From contig NW_020954610.1 of the NCBI RefSeq assembly GCF_900497805.2, positions 24,066,090-24,130,089 of the forward strand: 64,000 bases of DNA. Reading direction: 5' to 3'. The notes under the pieces were generated by a model, which saw only the letters and a list, made by a program, of their open reading frames with translations, was not told the DNA's origin and did not search any database. The number at the start of each line of letters is the position of its first letter. Position 1 is the first letter of the stretch. This stretch comes from Vombatus ursinus (taxonomy: Eukaryota > Chordata > Mammalia > Diprotodontia > Vombatidae). Position numbers and translations under genes: made by a program. Positions 23,390 to 34,450 of this stretch are shown one piece after another.

Positions 23390-23744
23390 AAGAAAGAGTC
23401 AGGGGAAAAAAATGAACTGAAAATGTATTGTTTGAAAAACCTAATAACCTATGTTACTTGGGAAAGAATGTCTCTTTGACTGAAACTACTGGGGAAAAGA
23501 GAAACAGTATGGAAGGAATTAGATGTAAACCAATGTCTTAAACCATATATCACAATAAGCCAAAAATGGATCCCTGGCCTGAATGTTAAAGATCACACCA
23601 TAAAAAATAGATAAAAATCAGATCATGTATCTTTCATATCTATGGATAACAGGAAAATTATTAATCAAATAAGTGATAGAAGAAATCCCAACAGATGGGA
23701 TGGGAAAGGACTGGAGTTATCATTTAATTTTTATAGAGATTTTC

Positions 23745-23945
23745 ACAGGGGGACATTCCTCTTAAGAGCGCAGATCAGTGCCTTCTCTGAAATTAATATA
23801 TTTCAAACGTTTCTTGGGGCATTGAGAAATTGAGTGACTTGTCAAGAATCACATAGTCAGTTTGTGTCATATTTGCCACTTGAAGCAAAATCTTCCTGAG
23901 TCTGAGGTCAGACCTCCCTCTCCAATGTGCAAATCTCCCTCTCAC
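23745..23945 (-). mobile_element. MIR-like SINE inside or beside L1-3
   Basis: 'gacttgtcaagaatcacata' followed by 'gtcagtttgtgtc' and 'tcttcctgagtctgaggtca' resembles a reversed CORE-SINE. Boundaries are uncertain. Confidence 0.5.
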
Positions 23946-24080
23946 TCACAAAAGATTAAATAGATAATTTGAAAAATATGAAATGTAAAAGGTTCTTCAT
24001 GAACATAAGCAATGCAACTAGAATGAGCCATTATTATTTGAGGAGAAAATATTTGCCTCAAATAATTATTATATAGTTAT

Positions 24081-24380
24081 ATGATAAAATGCTCTAAATC
24101 ATTATTGATTAGAGAAATTCAAATTAAATCAACTTTGAGATACCATTTTATACCTGTCAGATTGGATAAAATGATTGAAGGGGAAAGCACCAAATGTTGG
24201 AGAGGAGTGGGAAACATTGGGACATTAATTCATTGTTTGTGTAATTGTGAACTGATCCAACCATTGTGGGGAGTAATCTGGAATTATACCCAAAGACTTA
24301 TTAAGTTGCATATACCCTTTGACCCAGCAATGCCACTACTAGGTCTGTTTCCAAAGATGACTGGGGGAAAACGAAAATAA
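24081..24380 (+). pseudogene. L1 ORF2 C-terminal domain remnant
   Basis: A 99-codon open frame. LIREIQIKSTLRYHFIPVRL, CWRGVGNIGTLIHCLCNCEL and IPFDPAMPLLGLFPK correspond to human ORF2 'LAIREMQIKTTMRYHLTPVRM', 'CWRGCGEIGTLLHCWWDCKL' and 'IPFDPAIPLLGIYP'. The cysteines of the C-terminal zinc-knuckle-like motif are only partly kept. It is a fragment and is not expected to be functional. Confidence 0.9.
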
Positions 24381-24756
24381 CTTGTATGTTCTAAAATGTT
24401 TGTAGCATCTCTCTTTGCAGTGACAAAGAACTGAAAATAACAAAGATGTCCATCAATTGGGGAATAGCTGAAAAAATGTGATATATGACTGTAATGGAAT
24501 ACTACTATGTCCTAAGAAATGATGAGCTTGATGATTTTAGAAAAAACATAGGACTTGCACAAAATAATGAAGAATGAAATGACAGAACCAAGAAAACATT
24601 GTATACAGTAAAAACAATACTGTTTTAAGACTGACTTTGAGCGAATAAGTCATTTTGATTATTATAAATACCCAAATTAGCTATAAAGGACATATGAAGA
24701 AAGATACGATCTGCATCCAGAGAGAGAACTATAAATAGAAGTATGTGTAGAATAAT

Positions 24757-24845
24757 TTTACATATATATGTGTATGCATATGTATATATGTATATATATG
24801 TTAGTATACGTGTATGCACATGCACACATACATATGTACACCTAT
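24757..24845. repeat. TA/TG/CA microsatellite in L1-3 3' UTR
   Basis: Imperfect ATATGTGTATGCATA-type units. Confidence 0.85.
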
Positions 24846-25623
24846 TTGTGTCTAATGGCAGCCATCTGTAGGACACAAGAGGTAGAGGGAGGGAAGGAAA
24901 AAGAAGGGGGAAAAAGAAATTTACATGATAACTTTATTATATATTTAAAAGGAATAACAAGTTGTACATAACAGATTTGCAGTTTCATGCACAATTTTCT
25001 TTTTTATTGTTATATTATGTTATGGAAATTCTTATTTTATTCCATAAATTTAAAAATTAATTAATTAATTGAAAAGAAGTTGTGAATCACAGAAATTAAC
25101 TATTATAAGATTCTGGTATTCAAGATCTATATAGACATAACACAAATGCATAAAACCCTAGAGCCATTCCTCAATGATTAAGTAATTAGAGGAGATGAAT
25201 AGTTTATAACAGAATAATTTTAAACTATTAACAAACATATAAAATAATTCCTTAATAGGCTACTAAAATACAAATAAAAACAATTCTAATTTTATCTCAG
25301 GTCCATTAAAATGACAAATTGACAAAAGATGGAGATTTTCAATTTTTAGTGGCTGTGGAAAGACAGAGATATTAGCATTCTAGATGGAGTTGTGAAATGG
25401 TCCAAACAAGTTGGGATGTAATTTAGAATCATATTAAGAAAGTGAATAAAATGTCCATACTCTTTCTCTCAGAGATATTCTCCTTGCTAGTGAAGGAAAT
25501 CTAAAACACATCTCAAGTACATCAAAATATTCATTTCCTTTGCATGGTAGCATATTTAGAAACTTTGATGAAGTAATGACTAAACAAATAGTGGTATATG
25601 AATTTAATTGTATATTATTGTTA

Positions 25624-25700
25624 CTCCTTCTCCTCCTTCTCCTCCTCTTCCTAATCTTCCTCCTGCTGCTGCTGCTGCTGCTGCTACTACTACTACCACT
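25624..25700. repeat. Compound CTC/CTT-CTG-CTA trinucleotide microsatellite
   Basis: A pyrimidine-rich CTC/CTT tract leads to about 7 CTG units (25663-25683), then CTA and CCA units. It lies at the 3'-tail side of the antisense MIR3 copy. Frames give poly-Leu or poly-Ser and are artefacts. Confidence 0.9.
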
Positions 25701-25714
25701 ACCATCACTATTAA

Positions 25715-25835
25715 TAATAGATACCATTTACATAGTGTTTTAAGATTTACAAAATGAAAAATATTATCTCATCTTATACTTACCACAACCTTAGGAGTTA
25801 GATGTTATTATTATCTCCTTATTACTACACCATAA
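25715..25835 (-). mobile_element. MIR3-like CORE-SINE 3' part
   Basis: 'taccatttacatagtgtttt' followed by 'aagatttacaaaatg' and 'ttaggagttagatgttatta' is the reversed 3' half of MIR3. Confidence 0.65.
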
Positions 25836-26160
25836 TATACAATGAATGTGGAGAATCAAGAGAACCATGGAATGACTTAAATGAATTAATGCAAAAAGAA
25901 GTTAACAGAACCAGAAAAAACACATACATATACATGATGTCTACAAAAATTTAAATACTGTACAAAAATAAATTAAAATGAACATTGTGTAGCTATAGTA
26001 ACCAACTTGGATCCTAAAGAAGAGATAAGAAAATGCATCTCTCTCTCTCTTGCTTGGTAGAAGTAGAGGATTATGGTTGGGGAACGTTGTACTATAAGAT
26101 TTTGTTGATGTATTGTTTAGTTTTACTGATATTCTTTTTTCCCTCTTCTCATTTAATTAA

Positions 26161-27333
26161 TTTATTGATAAATATGACTCACTAGGTATCTGTAGTGACA
26201 TATTTTGAGAAATTAAAGCTATTAAATAATAAAAGTATAGAATAATTCCTATGAAAGGTTTTATACCCACATAGAAACACATAACTGCTTCACATAAGTG
26301 AAAGTTGAAAACAATGTTCTTTATTATTAGACCTCCTAAATCATAAAAAAGTATTTTCTGAACTTTCAACATTTGTGACAATTTATAGTCTGATTTCTTA
26401 TTTTAAGATGGTGAATTTATTTTGTCGCTGAACATTTTCATATGATTTTTTTAGTAGCTCTAGTACAATAGCCTTAATCAGAGTACACCCCATTGCCATT
26501 ATTAACTATGACAGCTCAGTTTCAAGCTATTATTTTTCTTTTTAAAAAATCAAGTATTGCTTCTCATTAGCAACCTCGTAAAATATTAATTTCCTGCTCC
26601 TAAATGTCATATCTCTGGGGAAAATTGCACTAAAAATGCTGAGTAAATAATACACTAGTATTACAGATTCTCCCTCATCATTTCTTAACTTCTCTCAGAG
26701 TAAAATTATGAATCTAAATGTAATATTTAGACTTAGGAGAACTGGGAGGATGTTAGGATCCAAAGGTCTTGGGACTGTAATTCCTATTTGGTTTCAAATA
26801 AGGACACACACTTTCTTATTAATTTGAGATGTGAGAAGGCTTCCCTAGAGAATGCTAGATACTGAATTGGCAAAGGAATAAAGATATGACTATTATAGAG
26901 AAGTCATTCTTGGGCATTATCCCTCAATATTCTTGGCATGTAACAGAAATATTTCTCAGAACATCTAATAGATGGTTAAGAATGCTCACTTCAATGTTAC
27001 TTTTGCCCTCTGAAAGTTAACTTGCTATGCTTAACACCTAGAATAGATTTGCTTTCCTCAAAACTAAAAGTCTATTGCTTCCAGCAGTAACACTTTATAC
27101 CATCGGCTTTACAGGTATTCAAGAAAGAAGATAAAGATTCATTAGTCTCTGTACCCCCTGCAAGAAAGCAGACAAATCCTTTCCATTATACACAAGAAGG
27201 CAGGAGACAAGTGGTTCCCTGCAATCAGTAGGTGAAATGTAGGCTACTTAATCCCTATACTCTAGTGCATTATATGTGAAAATGGACTACAACAATCCCA
27301 TTTTTCATTGCTTGGTTTCTGCCGTTGTTGGCT
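26161..27333. other. Anonymous non-coding stretch
   Basis: No repeat family was recognised over about 1.1 kb, and the frames are short and unremarkable. It may be unique sequence. Confidence 0.45.
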
Positions 27334-27529
27334 TGTTATAGTGGAAAGAACAGTGGTTGTGGAGTCAGAGAACCTGGGTTCAAATCCTTTGTCTATTGCT
27401 TACTATCCATATGACTGTGGTCATACAACTTCACCTCATGGGACTCATTTTCCTGATGCGTAAAATAAGAAGATTGTACAAGATGGCCTCTTACGTTCCT
27501 TCCATCTCCACATCGATGATCTTATCATG
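27334..27529 (+). mobile_element. MIR CORE-SINE
   Basis: 'ttatagtggaaagaacagtg' starts the head. 'gagaacctgggttcaaatcc' carries the B-box-like motif, and 'ttttcctgatgcgtaaaata' and 'ttgtacaagatggcctctta' follow. This is the best-preserved MIR of the window. Confidence 0.85.
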
Positions 27530-27589
27530 TATATTTAATTATCCCAGCCAAGTGTATGCTAGTAAATGTTTAGCAAATGTATTTCCAGA

Positions 27590-27672
27590 AATGTGTGTGT
27601 GTATGTGTGTATATACATTGTATATATATGTATATACATTGTGTATATATATGTATATATACACACATATAT
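27590..27672. repeat. TG/TATA microsatellite
   Basis: TGTGTATATACATTG-type units in two near-identical sub-blocks. Confidence 0.9.
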
Positions 27673-27739
27673 TTGTTCCCATGATGCACTTTAAAATTTA
27701 TCTGAATTATTAACATCTCCATTATTTTGTTAAGTCTAA

Positions 27740-27850
27740 ACAATTAACAAAAGCATAAATTAAGCCTTGTTTTGAAGCATTTACTGATTTCTGAGGCTCA
27801 CACTGAAATGCAAACAATTAGCTCTCATAAGTCAGTAGGAATTGACATAC
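27740..27850 (+). repeat. Unclassified dispersed repeat fragment
   Basis: It shares 'tgatttctgagg' and the flanking 'aacaattaacaaaa' / 'gctctc' order with 17690-17800. The family is unknown to me. The remainder to 28187 holds nothing else I can name. Confidence 0.4.
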
Positions 27851-28187
27851 TTTTTGAAATGATAGAGATAATTGTTTTGGGAATCATGTGGAGTATGTTA
27901 GAATGATTCAGCCAAAGAACCCTCAACCTCTTCTAATATCACAATGTACAGAAATTGTATTTTTGAAAAAGTGGAAAATCTGATTGGAGAATATTCTTGA
28001 GACTTATGGGGCTAAGTATGAACACTGTGCTTTTAAATAAAGCAAGACTTACCTCTTCTCACTGCTATAGGTAGAGTCCCTGCCTTCTTGCTTCTTGGAA
28101 AACAAAGGGAGACAGAAATGCCATTCTCCAAAGATATTTCATTAAACACCTGCTTATGCATGTAACATGGGTATATTCAAGAGATCA

Positions 28188-28198
28188 CTGAATTTTTA
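28188..28198. repeat. Target-site duplication of L1-5
   Basis: CTGAATTTTTA here is repeated exactly at 33358-33368 on the other side of L1-5. The duplication is A-rich on the element's own strand, as L1 endonuclease target sites are. Confidence 0.85.
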
Positions 28199-28785
28199 TT
28201 TATTTTATTTTTTCCACTTAATAGCATTCTGTTTTTTAATTGTATCCAACTACAGCCTTCAACATTCACTTTTATAATATTTTGAGTTCCAAATTTTTTT
28301 CTTCCCACCTCCCTTCCCTACTCCCTCCCCAAAGATGGCAAGCAATTTGATATAGATATAGTCATGCTGTGAAAGAAAAATCATAACAAAAGGTAAAAAT
28401 TACAACAAAGAAAAACAAAAAACAAAGTGCAAATAGCATGCCTGGATCTGCACTCAGACTCCATAGTTCTTTCTCTGGATGTGGACAGCTTCTTCCATCA
28501 TGAGTCTCCTTGAATTGTCTAAGATCATGGTATTCCTGAGAAGAACCAAGTCCATCAAAGTTGATCATTGCACAACGCTGCTGGCAGTATGTACAATGCC
28601 TTCCTGGCTCTGCTTGATTCACTCAGCATCAGTTTGTTCAAGTGCTTCTAGATTTCTCTGAATCTCACGGCATAATAGTATTCAATTACATTTATACACC
28701 ACAACTTGTTCAGCCATTCTCTGGTTGATGGCCATCCCCTCAATTTCCAAATCCTTCACACCACAAAAAGAGCTGCTTTAAATAT

Positions 28786-30960
28786 TTATGTACCTGTGGG
28801 TCCCTTTTCCTTTTTCATAATATCTTTGGGATACAGAACTAGTGGTAGTATTGTTGGATCAAAGGCTATGCATAGTTTGGTTGCTTTAGGGGCATAGCTC
28901 CAAACTCTCCAGAATGGTTGGATCAATTCATAACTCCACCACCAATGTATTAGTATTCCAATTTTCCCACATATTTTCCAACATATATCATTTCCCTTCT
29001 CTGTCATGTTAACCAATCTGATAGTTGTGAGGTGGTACATCAGAGTTGTTCTAATTTGCATTTCTCTAACCTATAGTGTTTTAGAGCATTTTTCCATATT
29101 ACTTTAGATAGCTTTGAATAATTCATCTGAAAACTGCCCCTTTGACCATTTATCAATTGGTAAATGATTTCTATTCTTATAAATTTGACTCAAGTCTCTA
29201 TATATTTGAGAAGTGAGGCCTTTATCAGAAATAGTTGCTATAAAAATTGTTTTCCATCTTTCTGTTTTCCTTCTAATGTTGGTTGTGCTGGTTCTGTTTG
29301 TGCAAAACCTTTTCAATTTAATGTAATAAAATTATCCATTTTGTGTTTCATGATATTCTCTATCTCTATCTCTTTTCCATATATCTGGCAGGCAACCTAT
29401 TCCTTGCTCTCCTAGTTTACTTGTAGTATCAGTCTTTATATCTAAATCATGTGCCCATTTTGACATTGCCTTGTTCACTAGAGAAACTGGTCCATAATTT
29501 TCTTTCTCTGTTTCGACTCTTAATGGTTTCGATATCAGCACCATATTTGTGTCAGAAAAATAATTTGGTAGGACTCCTTTTCCTATTTTCCCAAATAGTT
29601 TATATAGTCTTGGAATTGTTCTTTATATGTTTGATAGAGTTCACTTTTAAATCTATCTGGCCAAGGGGATCATTTTTCTACTTAGGGAGTTCATTGATGG
29701 CTTGTTCAATTTCTTTTTTCTAAAATGGGGTTATTTAAGTATTTTATCAACTCTTCTGTTAATCTGGACAATTTATATGTTTGTAAATATTCATCTATTT
29801 CACTTAGATTGTCAGATTTATTGGCATACAGTTTGGCAAGATAGCTTCTAATTATTGTTTTAATTTCCTCTTCATTGGTGGTGGAATCACCCTTTTCATT
29901 TTTGTTACTGGTAATTTGGTTTTCTTCTTTTGTTAAATCAAATTAACCAAAAGTTTATCTATTTTATTGGTATTTTCATAAAACTAGCTCTTAATTTTAT
30001 TTATTAGTTCAATAGTTTTCTTATGTTCAATTTTATTAATCTCTCCTTTGGTTTTCAGATTTTTTAATTTGGTATTAAATTGAAGATTTTTAATTTGTTC
30101 TTTTTCTAACTTTTTTAGCTGCATGGCCAATTCATTAATCTTCTTTTTCTCTATTTTATTCATGTAATCATTTAGAGACATAATATGACCATGAACAATG
30201 CTTTGGCTGCATCCCACAAGTTTTGGTATGTAGCCTCATTATTGTCATTCTCTTTGATGAAATTATTAATTGTTTCTATGATTTGTTGCTTGACCCTCTC
30301 ATTCTTTAGGTTAGTTTATTTAGTTTGCAATTAATGTTTAGTCTATCTTTCCATAGTCATTTATTACACATAATTTTTATTGCTTCATGATCCAAAAAGA
30401 TGCATTTGATATTTCTACCTTTCTGCACTGGATAGTGAGGTTTTTATGCCCTAGCACATAGTCAATTTTTGTGTAGGTGCCATGTATCACTGAGGAAAGG
30501 CATATTATGGTTAGATTTATCTAGTTCTGAAAAGGGGAGGTTGAGGTCTCCCACTAGTATAATTTTGCCATCTATTTCTTCCTGTAACTCACTTAACCAC
30601 TCTTCTAAGAATTCTGATGCTATACTCTTGGTGCATATGTATTTAGTTTTGATATTACTTCATTGTCTATGGTACTGTTTAGCAAGATGTTTCTTTCCTT
30701 ATCTATTTTAATTAGATCTATTTTTTTTTTGCTTTTCCTTTGTCTGAGATCAGGATTGGTACCCCTGTTTTTTTTTCTTTAGCTGAAGAATAATATATTC
30801 TCCTTCAGCCTTTAACTTTACTCTGAATGTGTCTCTCTGCTTCAAATGTATTTCTTATAAACAACATATTGTAGGATTCTGGTTTTTAATCCACTCTGCT
30901 ATCTGCTTCCATTTTATGGGAGAGTTCAACCCATTCAAATTTACACTTACTATTACTGGA
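28786..30960 (-). pseudogene. L1-5 ORF2 remnant (endonuclease + C-terminus)
   Basis: The start reads NLNGLNSPIKW, then QNPTICCL and HLKQRDT, collinear with the human endonuclease N-terminus, with a stop in place of the residue before the catalytic Glu. The pre-RT region reads LKKLEKEQIKN and KGEINKIEHKKTIELINK. The C-terminus reads CWKICGKIGILIHWWWSYEL, against human 'CWRGCGEIGTLLHCWWDCKL'. The RT catalytic boxes are deleted. Confidence 0.85.
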
Positions 30961-31599
30961 GGGAAATTCCTCCATCTTATTTCCCATCCCCCACCCTTGC
31001 TTATACTTTTCTCTTTCCTTTCACCCTTTCCCTCTTCACCAATATTTTACTTCTGACCACTGCCTTCCTCAATCTCCTCTCCCTTCTATCAACCCTTCTC
31101 TCTTTTCTTTTCCCTTTCCCGTACTACTTCTGCCCTCCCTTCTATCCACCCTCTCCCTTGTCTTTACCTTTTCTCCTCCTACTTCCCTATTGGGTAAGAT
31201 AAAATTTTATATCCAACTAAATGTGTATGTTATTCCCTCTTTGAGCCAAAGCTGATGAGAGTAAGGTTCAAATAATGCTCACCTTCCTCCCTTCTTTCCC
31301 TCTACTGTAATAGGTCTTTTGTGCCTCTTCATGTGATGTAATTTATCCTGTTCTGCCTCCACCTTTCCTCTTCTTCCAGTACAATTCTTCTTTTCACCAC
31401 TTATTTTTTCATATCATCACATCAAAGTCAACTTATACCCACACACTCCATGTATATCCCTTCTAACTGCCCTAAGAAAGATATAGTTCTCAAGAGTTAC
31501 AAATATCATCTTCCCATGTAGGGATATAAACAGTTTAACCTTATTGAATAACATGTTATTTTTTCCTTTTTCTTTACTATTTACTTTTTTATGCTTTTC

Positions 31600-32739
31600 T
31601 TTAGTCTTGAACTTGAAGATTGAATTTTCTTTTCAGCTATGGTCTTTTCATCAGCAAAGATTGAAAGTCCCCTTTTTCATTGAATGTTCATCTTCTTCTC
31701 TGAAAGTTTATGCTCAGTTTTGTTGGGTAGGTGATTCTTGGTTGTAATACAAGCTCCTTTGCCTTCCAGAATATCATATTCCAAGGTTTCCAATTCTTTA
31801 ATGTAAAAGCTGCTAAATCCTGTGTAATCCTGACCATAGCTCCATCATATTTAAATTGTTTCTTTCTAGCTCCTTGCAGTATTTTCTATTTAACCTGTTA
31901 ATTCTGAAAGTTAGCTGCAGTATTCTTTGGAATTTTTATTTTATGGTCTCTTTCAGGAGGTGATCAGTGGATTCTTTAAATAACTATTTTACCCTCTGGT
32001 TCTAGGATATAAGGGAAGTTTTCCTTGATAATTTTTTGATAGATGCTGTCCAGGCTCTTTTTTTTTTTATCATGGATTTCAGGTAGTCCAATAATTCTTA
32101 AATTATCTCTCCTGATCTATTTTCCAGGTCAGTTGCTTATCCAATAAGTTATTTTTACAGATTCTTCCATTTTTTTCATTCTTTTAATCTTGTTTGACTG
32201 ATTCTTAATGTCTCACAGAGTTGTTAGCTTCCATTTGCCCTATTATAACTTTTTTTAAATTTATTTTTTTTTGATTAGGCAATGGGGTTAAGTGACTTGC
32301 CCAGAGTCACACAGCTAGTTAGTGTTATATGTCAGAGGTTGGATTTGAACTCAGGTCCTCCTGAATCCAGGGCCAGTGCTTTATCCACTGTGCCACCTAG
32401 CTGCCCCTACTCTATTCTAATTTTTAAGAAATTACTTTCTTCAGTTAGCTTTTGTACCTCCTTTTCCATTTGGTCGATTCTACTTTTTAGGGAGTTTTTT
32501 TTCTTGAGTGGATTTTTCCCCCTTTGACCAATTGTACTTTTTAAGGAACTGTTTTCTTCAATCAATTTTGTCCTTCCTTTTCCAAACTCTTGATTCTCTC
32601 TTGCATACTTCTTGTTCCTTTTCCCAGTTTTTCTTCTACCTTTCTTATTTGAGCTTAAAATTCTTTTTGAATTCTTCCAAAAGGCTTTATGGACTTGAGA
32701 CCAATTCCTATTCCCCCTTGAGATTTTGCATGTAGGCAT
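31600..32739 (-). pseudogene. L1-5 ORF1 remnant
   Basis: A basic N-terminus (GRRKTGKRNKKY) and a long heptad-like coiled coil (SLKSRIDQMEKEVQKLTEE) can be read. The RNA-binding C-terminal part is degraded. The nested SINE at 32255-32407 interrupts it. Confidence 0.75.
32255..32407 (-). mobile_element. WSINE1-like SINE nested in L1-5
   Basis: An antisense copy with the full head ('ggtggcacagtggataaagc' on the minus strand) and a poly(A) tail (T on plus). The flanks 'cctattataacttttt' (left) and 'actctattctaattttt' (right) are an imperfect duplication of the L1 ORF1 coiled-coil sequence. Confidence 0.92.
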
Positions 32740-33330
32740 TCTGACAATGTTGTTCTCTTCTGAGTTTGTGTCACTGTCACCTATGTTCTACGTTCAAGGT
32801 TCTTTTTTGCTTCTTGCTCATTTTGGGTGGGGGGCTATTTCATGACTTTTAAAGTTAAGTTCTGCTCCTGGAGCACAGGGGGCACTGTCCCAAGCTTCTC
32901 GTGCTGAAGGCCAGGGGCTTTCTCACTAGCTTTGTATGCTAGGGCCTTGGGTCCTGGGAGCTTGCTCATTGTGCTAGGGTGGTCCAATCTAGCTGGCAAT
33001 TTACCTTCTGCACTGTGGCTGAAGGCCTCACAACTGGCCTGCTTTGCCACTGGCCTGCTCAGACACCACCAAAGGGCCTTGGTTTCTGACCTGTGCTGAG
33101 GCTAAGAGCCTCCTCCTGGCTTGCTCAGACACTGTCTATGCTGGGCTTCACTTCCCTTTTACCCAACTGAGACAGACCTTTCCTGAAGTTCTAAGTTATC
33201 TTAAACTGGAGAATTGTTTCACTTCATTTTTTCTAGGTTCTGTGACTCCAGAATCCATTTAGAAGCTTGATTTAATGTTGTTTCTGAGGAAATATGGGGA
33301 GAACTCAGACAATATCCTGGCTTCTCTCTG

Positions 33331-33339
33331 CCATCTTGG
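33331..33339 (-). promoter_or_regulatory. YY1-type motif at L1-5 5' end
   Basis: CCAAGATGG on the minus strand, 18 bases from the element's 5' end. Human L1 carries a YY1 site at a similar distance, where it fixes the transcription start. Function in this copy is inferred from position only. Confidence 0.6.
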
Positions 33340-33374
33340 CTGCACCTGCCCATACCCCTGAATTTTTAGTCAAC

Positions 33375-33562
33375 AAAGTTAGATTCCAATCCTAGCTATA
33401 ATATGTTTTACCCTTATGTACTTCAGAGGAAAAAAAAACCAAAACAACAACATTATAAACACTCTTAGCCCTCAGTTAGTTTCCTTATCTGTAAAAACAG
33501 GAGATTGTACTATATCACTAAAGTCTTTTCCAACTTTACATCCCATGATTCTACATTCTTGG
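33375..33562 (+). mobile_element. MIR CORE-SINE with short A-rich insert
   Basis: 'agattccaatcctagctata' is followed by about 40 bases of A-rich sequence, then 'cctcagttagtttccttatc', 'tgtaaaaacaggagattgta' and 'aagtcttttccaactttaca'. Confidence 0.6.
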
Positions 33563-33614
33563 CAATCTGATTTTTTTCTTCTTCCCAAAGCATAACTTCT
33601 AATTATCAGTGTCT

Positions 33615-33885
33615 TCACAGGGTTGATAGAAGAAATGGACCCTCAGTCAGTAAAACCTGAGTTCAAATCCAGGTTCAGATACTTACTAGTTATATGGCCT
33701 TGGAGAGGTAACTTAACTTTTGTCTGTCTCAGTGTCTTCATCAATAAAAAAAGCAGATAATAATTAAAAAAAAAAACTACCTCCTAGTATTATGGACAGA
33801 ATTAAAGGACATAATATTTGTAAAGTATTTCACAAACTTTAAATAATTATATAAATGCTATTATTACGTATTTTTAAATTTAACA
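33615..33885 (+). mobile_element. MIR3-like CORE-SINE
   Basis: 'aaaacctgagttcaaatcca' (B-box type), 'tacttactagttatatggcc', 'tgtctcagtgtcttcatc' and 'aatatttgtaaagtatttca' run in order, ending in a TATTATTA-type tail. Confidence 0.8.
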
Positions 33886-33924
33886 AAGAGAACAGTTTAC
33901 AAAATACAGGAAAACACCCATAAT

Positions 33925-34450
33925 CAATAAACTCCAGTGGTACCTCATTAAGTTAAGGATCAGGTATAAAGTCCTTGATTTGACATTTAGAACTCTTCTC
34001 AATTTGACCCTTTCTTACTTTTCCATTTTTTATACTTTCTTCCTTTCCAAATTCTGTGACTCAGTCCTAGCACCTATTTGCTCTTCTCACATACAATACT
34101 CCATCTCCTATCAACATGGCTGTACCCCATACCTGAAATGCCTTTCTCACTCATTTTCTTTCTCACTACAACCACTTAGAATACCTGGATTTCTATAAAA
34201 TTCAGATAAAACATCACATTCTGCAAGAGACTTTTCTTGGTCCCCCCAGTTTATAGATCATTCCCCTACAGGGTCACCATCTATTTATTCTGCATTCATC
34301 ATATATGTACCTATTTATTTTCATGTTTTCTCTTCCACTAGATTGTGAGGTCATTAATGTCAGTGACTATTTTTCCCTTTCTTTGTAGGGCCAATGCTTT
34401 AGTACAGAGCCTGGCACATAATGAGTGCTTAATAAATATATGTTGATTCT
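33925..34450 (+). mobile_element. L2 LINE 3' end
   Basis: About 525 bases of L2 3' sequence. It opens with 'taaggatcaggtataaagtc', then 'acttttcttggtcccccca', 'cactagattgtgaggtcatt', 'agcctggcacataatgagtg' and 'cttaataaatatatgttgat'. It is the longest L2 piece here and non-coding. Confidence 0.85.

Larger units (their letters stand above)
23390..25065 (+). mobile_element. L1-3: L1 3' part (ORF2 C-terminus + 3' UTR)
   Basis: It enters ORF2 near the block equivalent to human 'IFDKPEKNKQWGKDSLF', aligns with L1-8 45180-45430 base by base in patches, and is interrupted by a MIR-like insert (23745-23945). It resumes through the C-terminus (24081-24380). A 3' UTR with a TA/TG tract and the poly(A)-like end at about 25065 completes a normal 5'-truncated L1. 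Confidence 0.8.
25120..26160 (+). mobile_element. L1-4: older L1 3' end
   Basis: It starts near 'agagccattcctcaatgatt', the same ORF2 position as 6330 in L1-1. Further ORF2 C-terminal blocks follow ('ttaaaatgacaaattgacaa'). After a compound microsatellite and a MIR3 piece (25624-25835) comes the older L1 3' UTR ('agaagagataagaaaatgca'). It is more diverged than the other L1 copies. Confidence 0.65.
28199..33357 (-). mobile_element. L1-5: L1 with both ends and target-site duplication, RT core deleted
   Basis: On the minus strand it has a 5' end at 33357 with a YY1-type motif 18 bases in, a GC-richer 5' UTR (to about 32750), ORF1 (32739 to about 31600), a linker (31560-30965), the ORF2 endonuclease (from about 30960), a pre-RT segment (29984-30217), the ORF2 C-terminus (29316-28786), and a 3' UTR with A-rich end. 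Around 29480 the frame jumps from NYGPVSLVN to KWAHDLD, so the RT fingers, palm and thumb (roughly 400 codons) are gone. A WSINE1-like SINE is nested at 32255-32407. It is dead but structurally the most complete L1 in the window. Confidence 0.92.

Noticed and set aside
25434-25743. Poly-Leu and poly-Ser frames, possible coding CTG repeat
   Set aside because: The tract lies between an L1 3' fragment and a MIR3 tail; no exon context is present.
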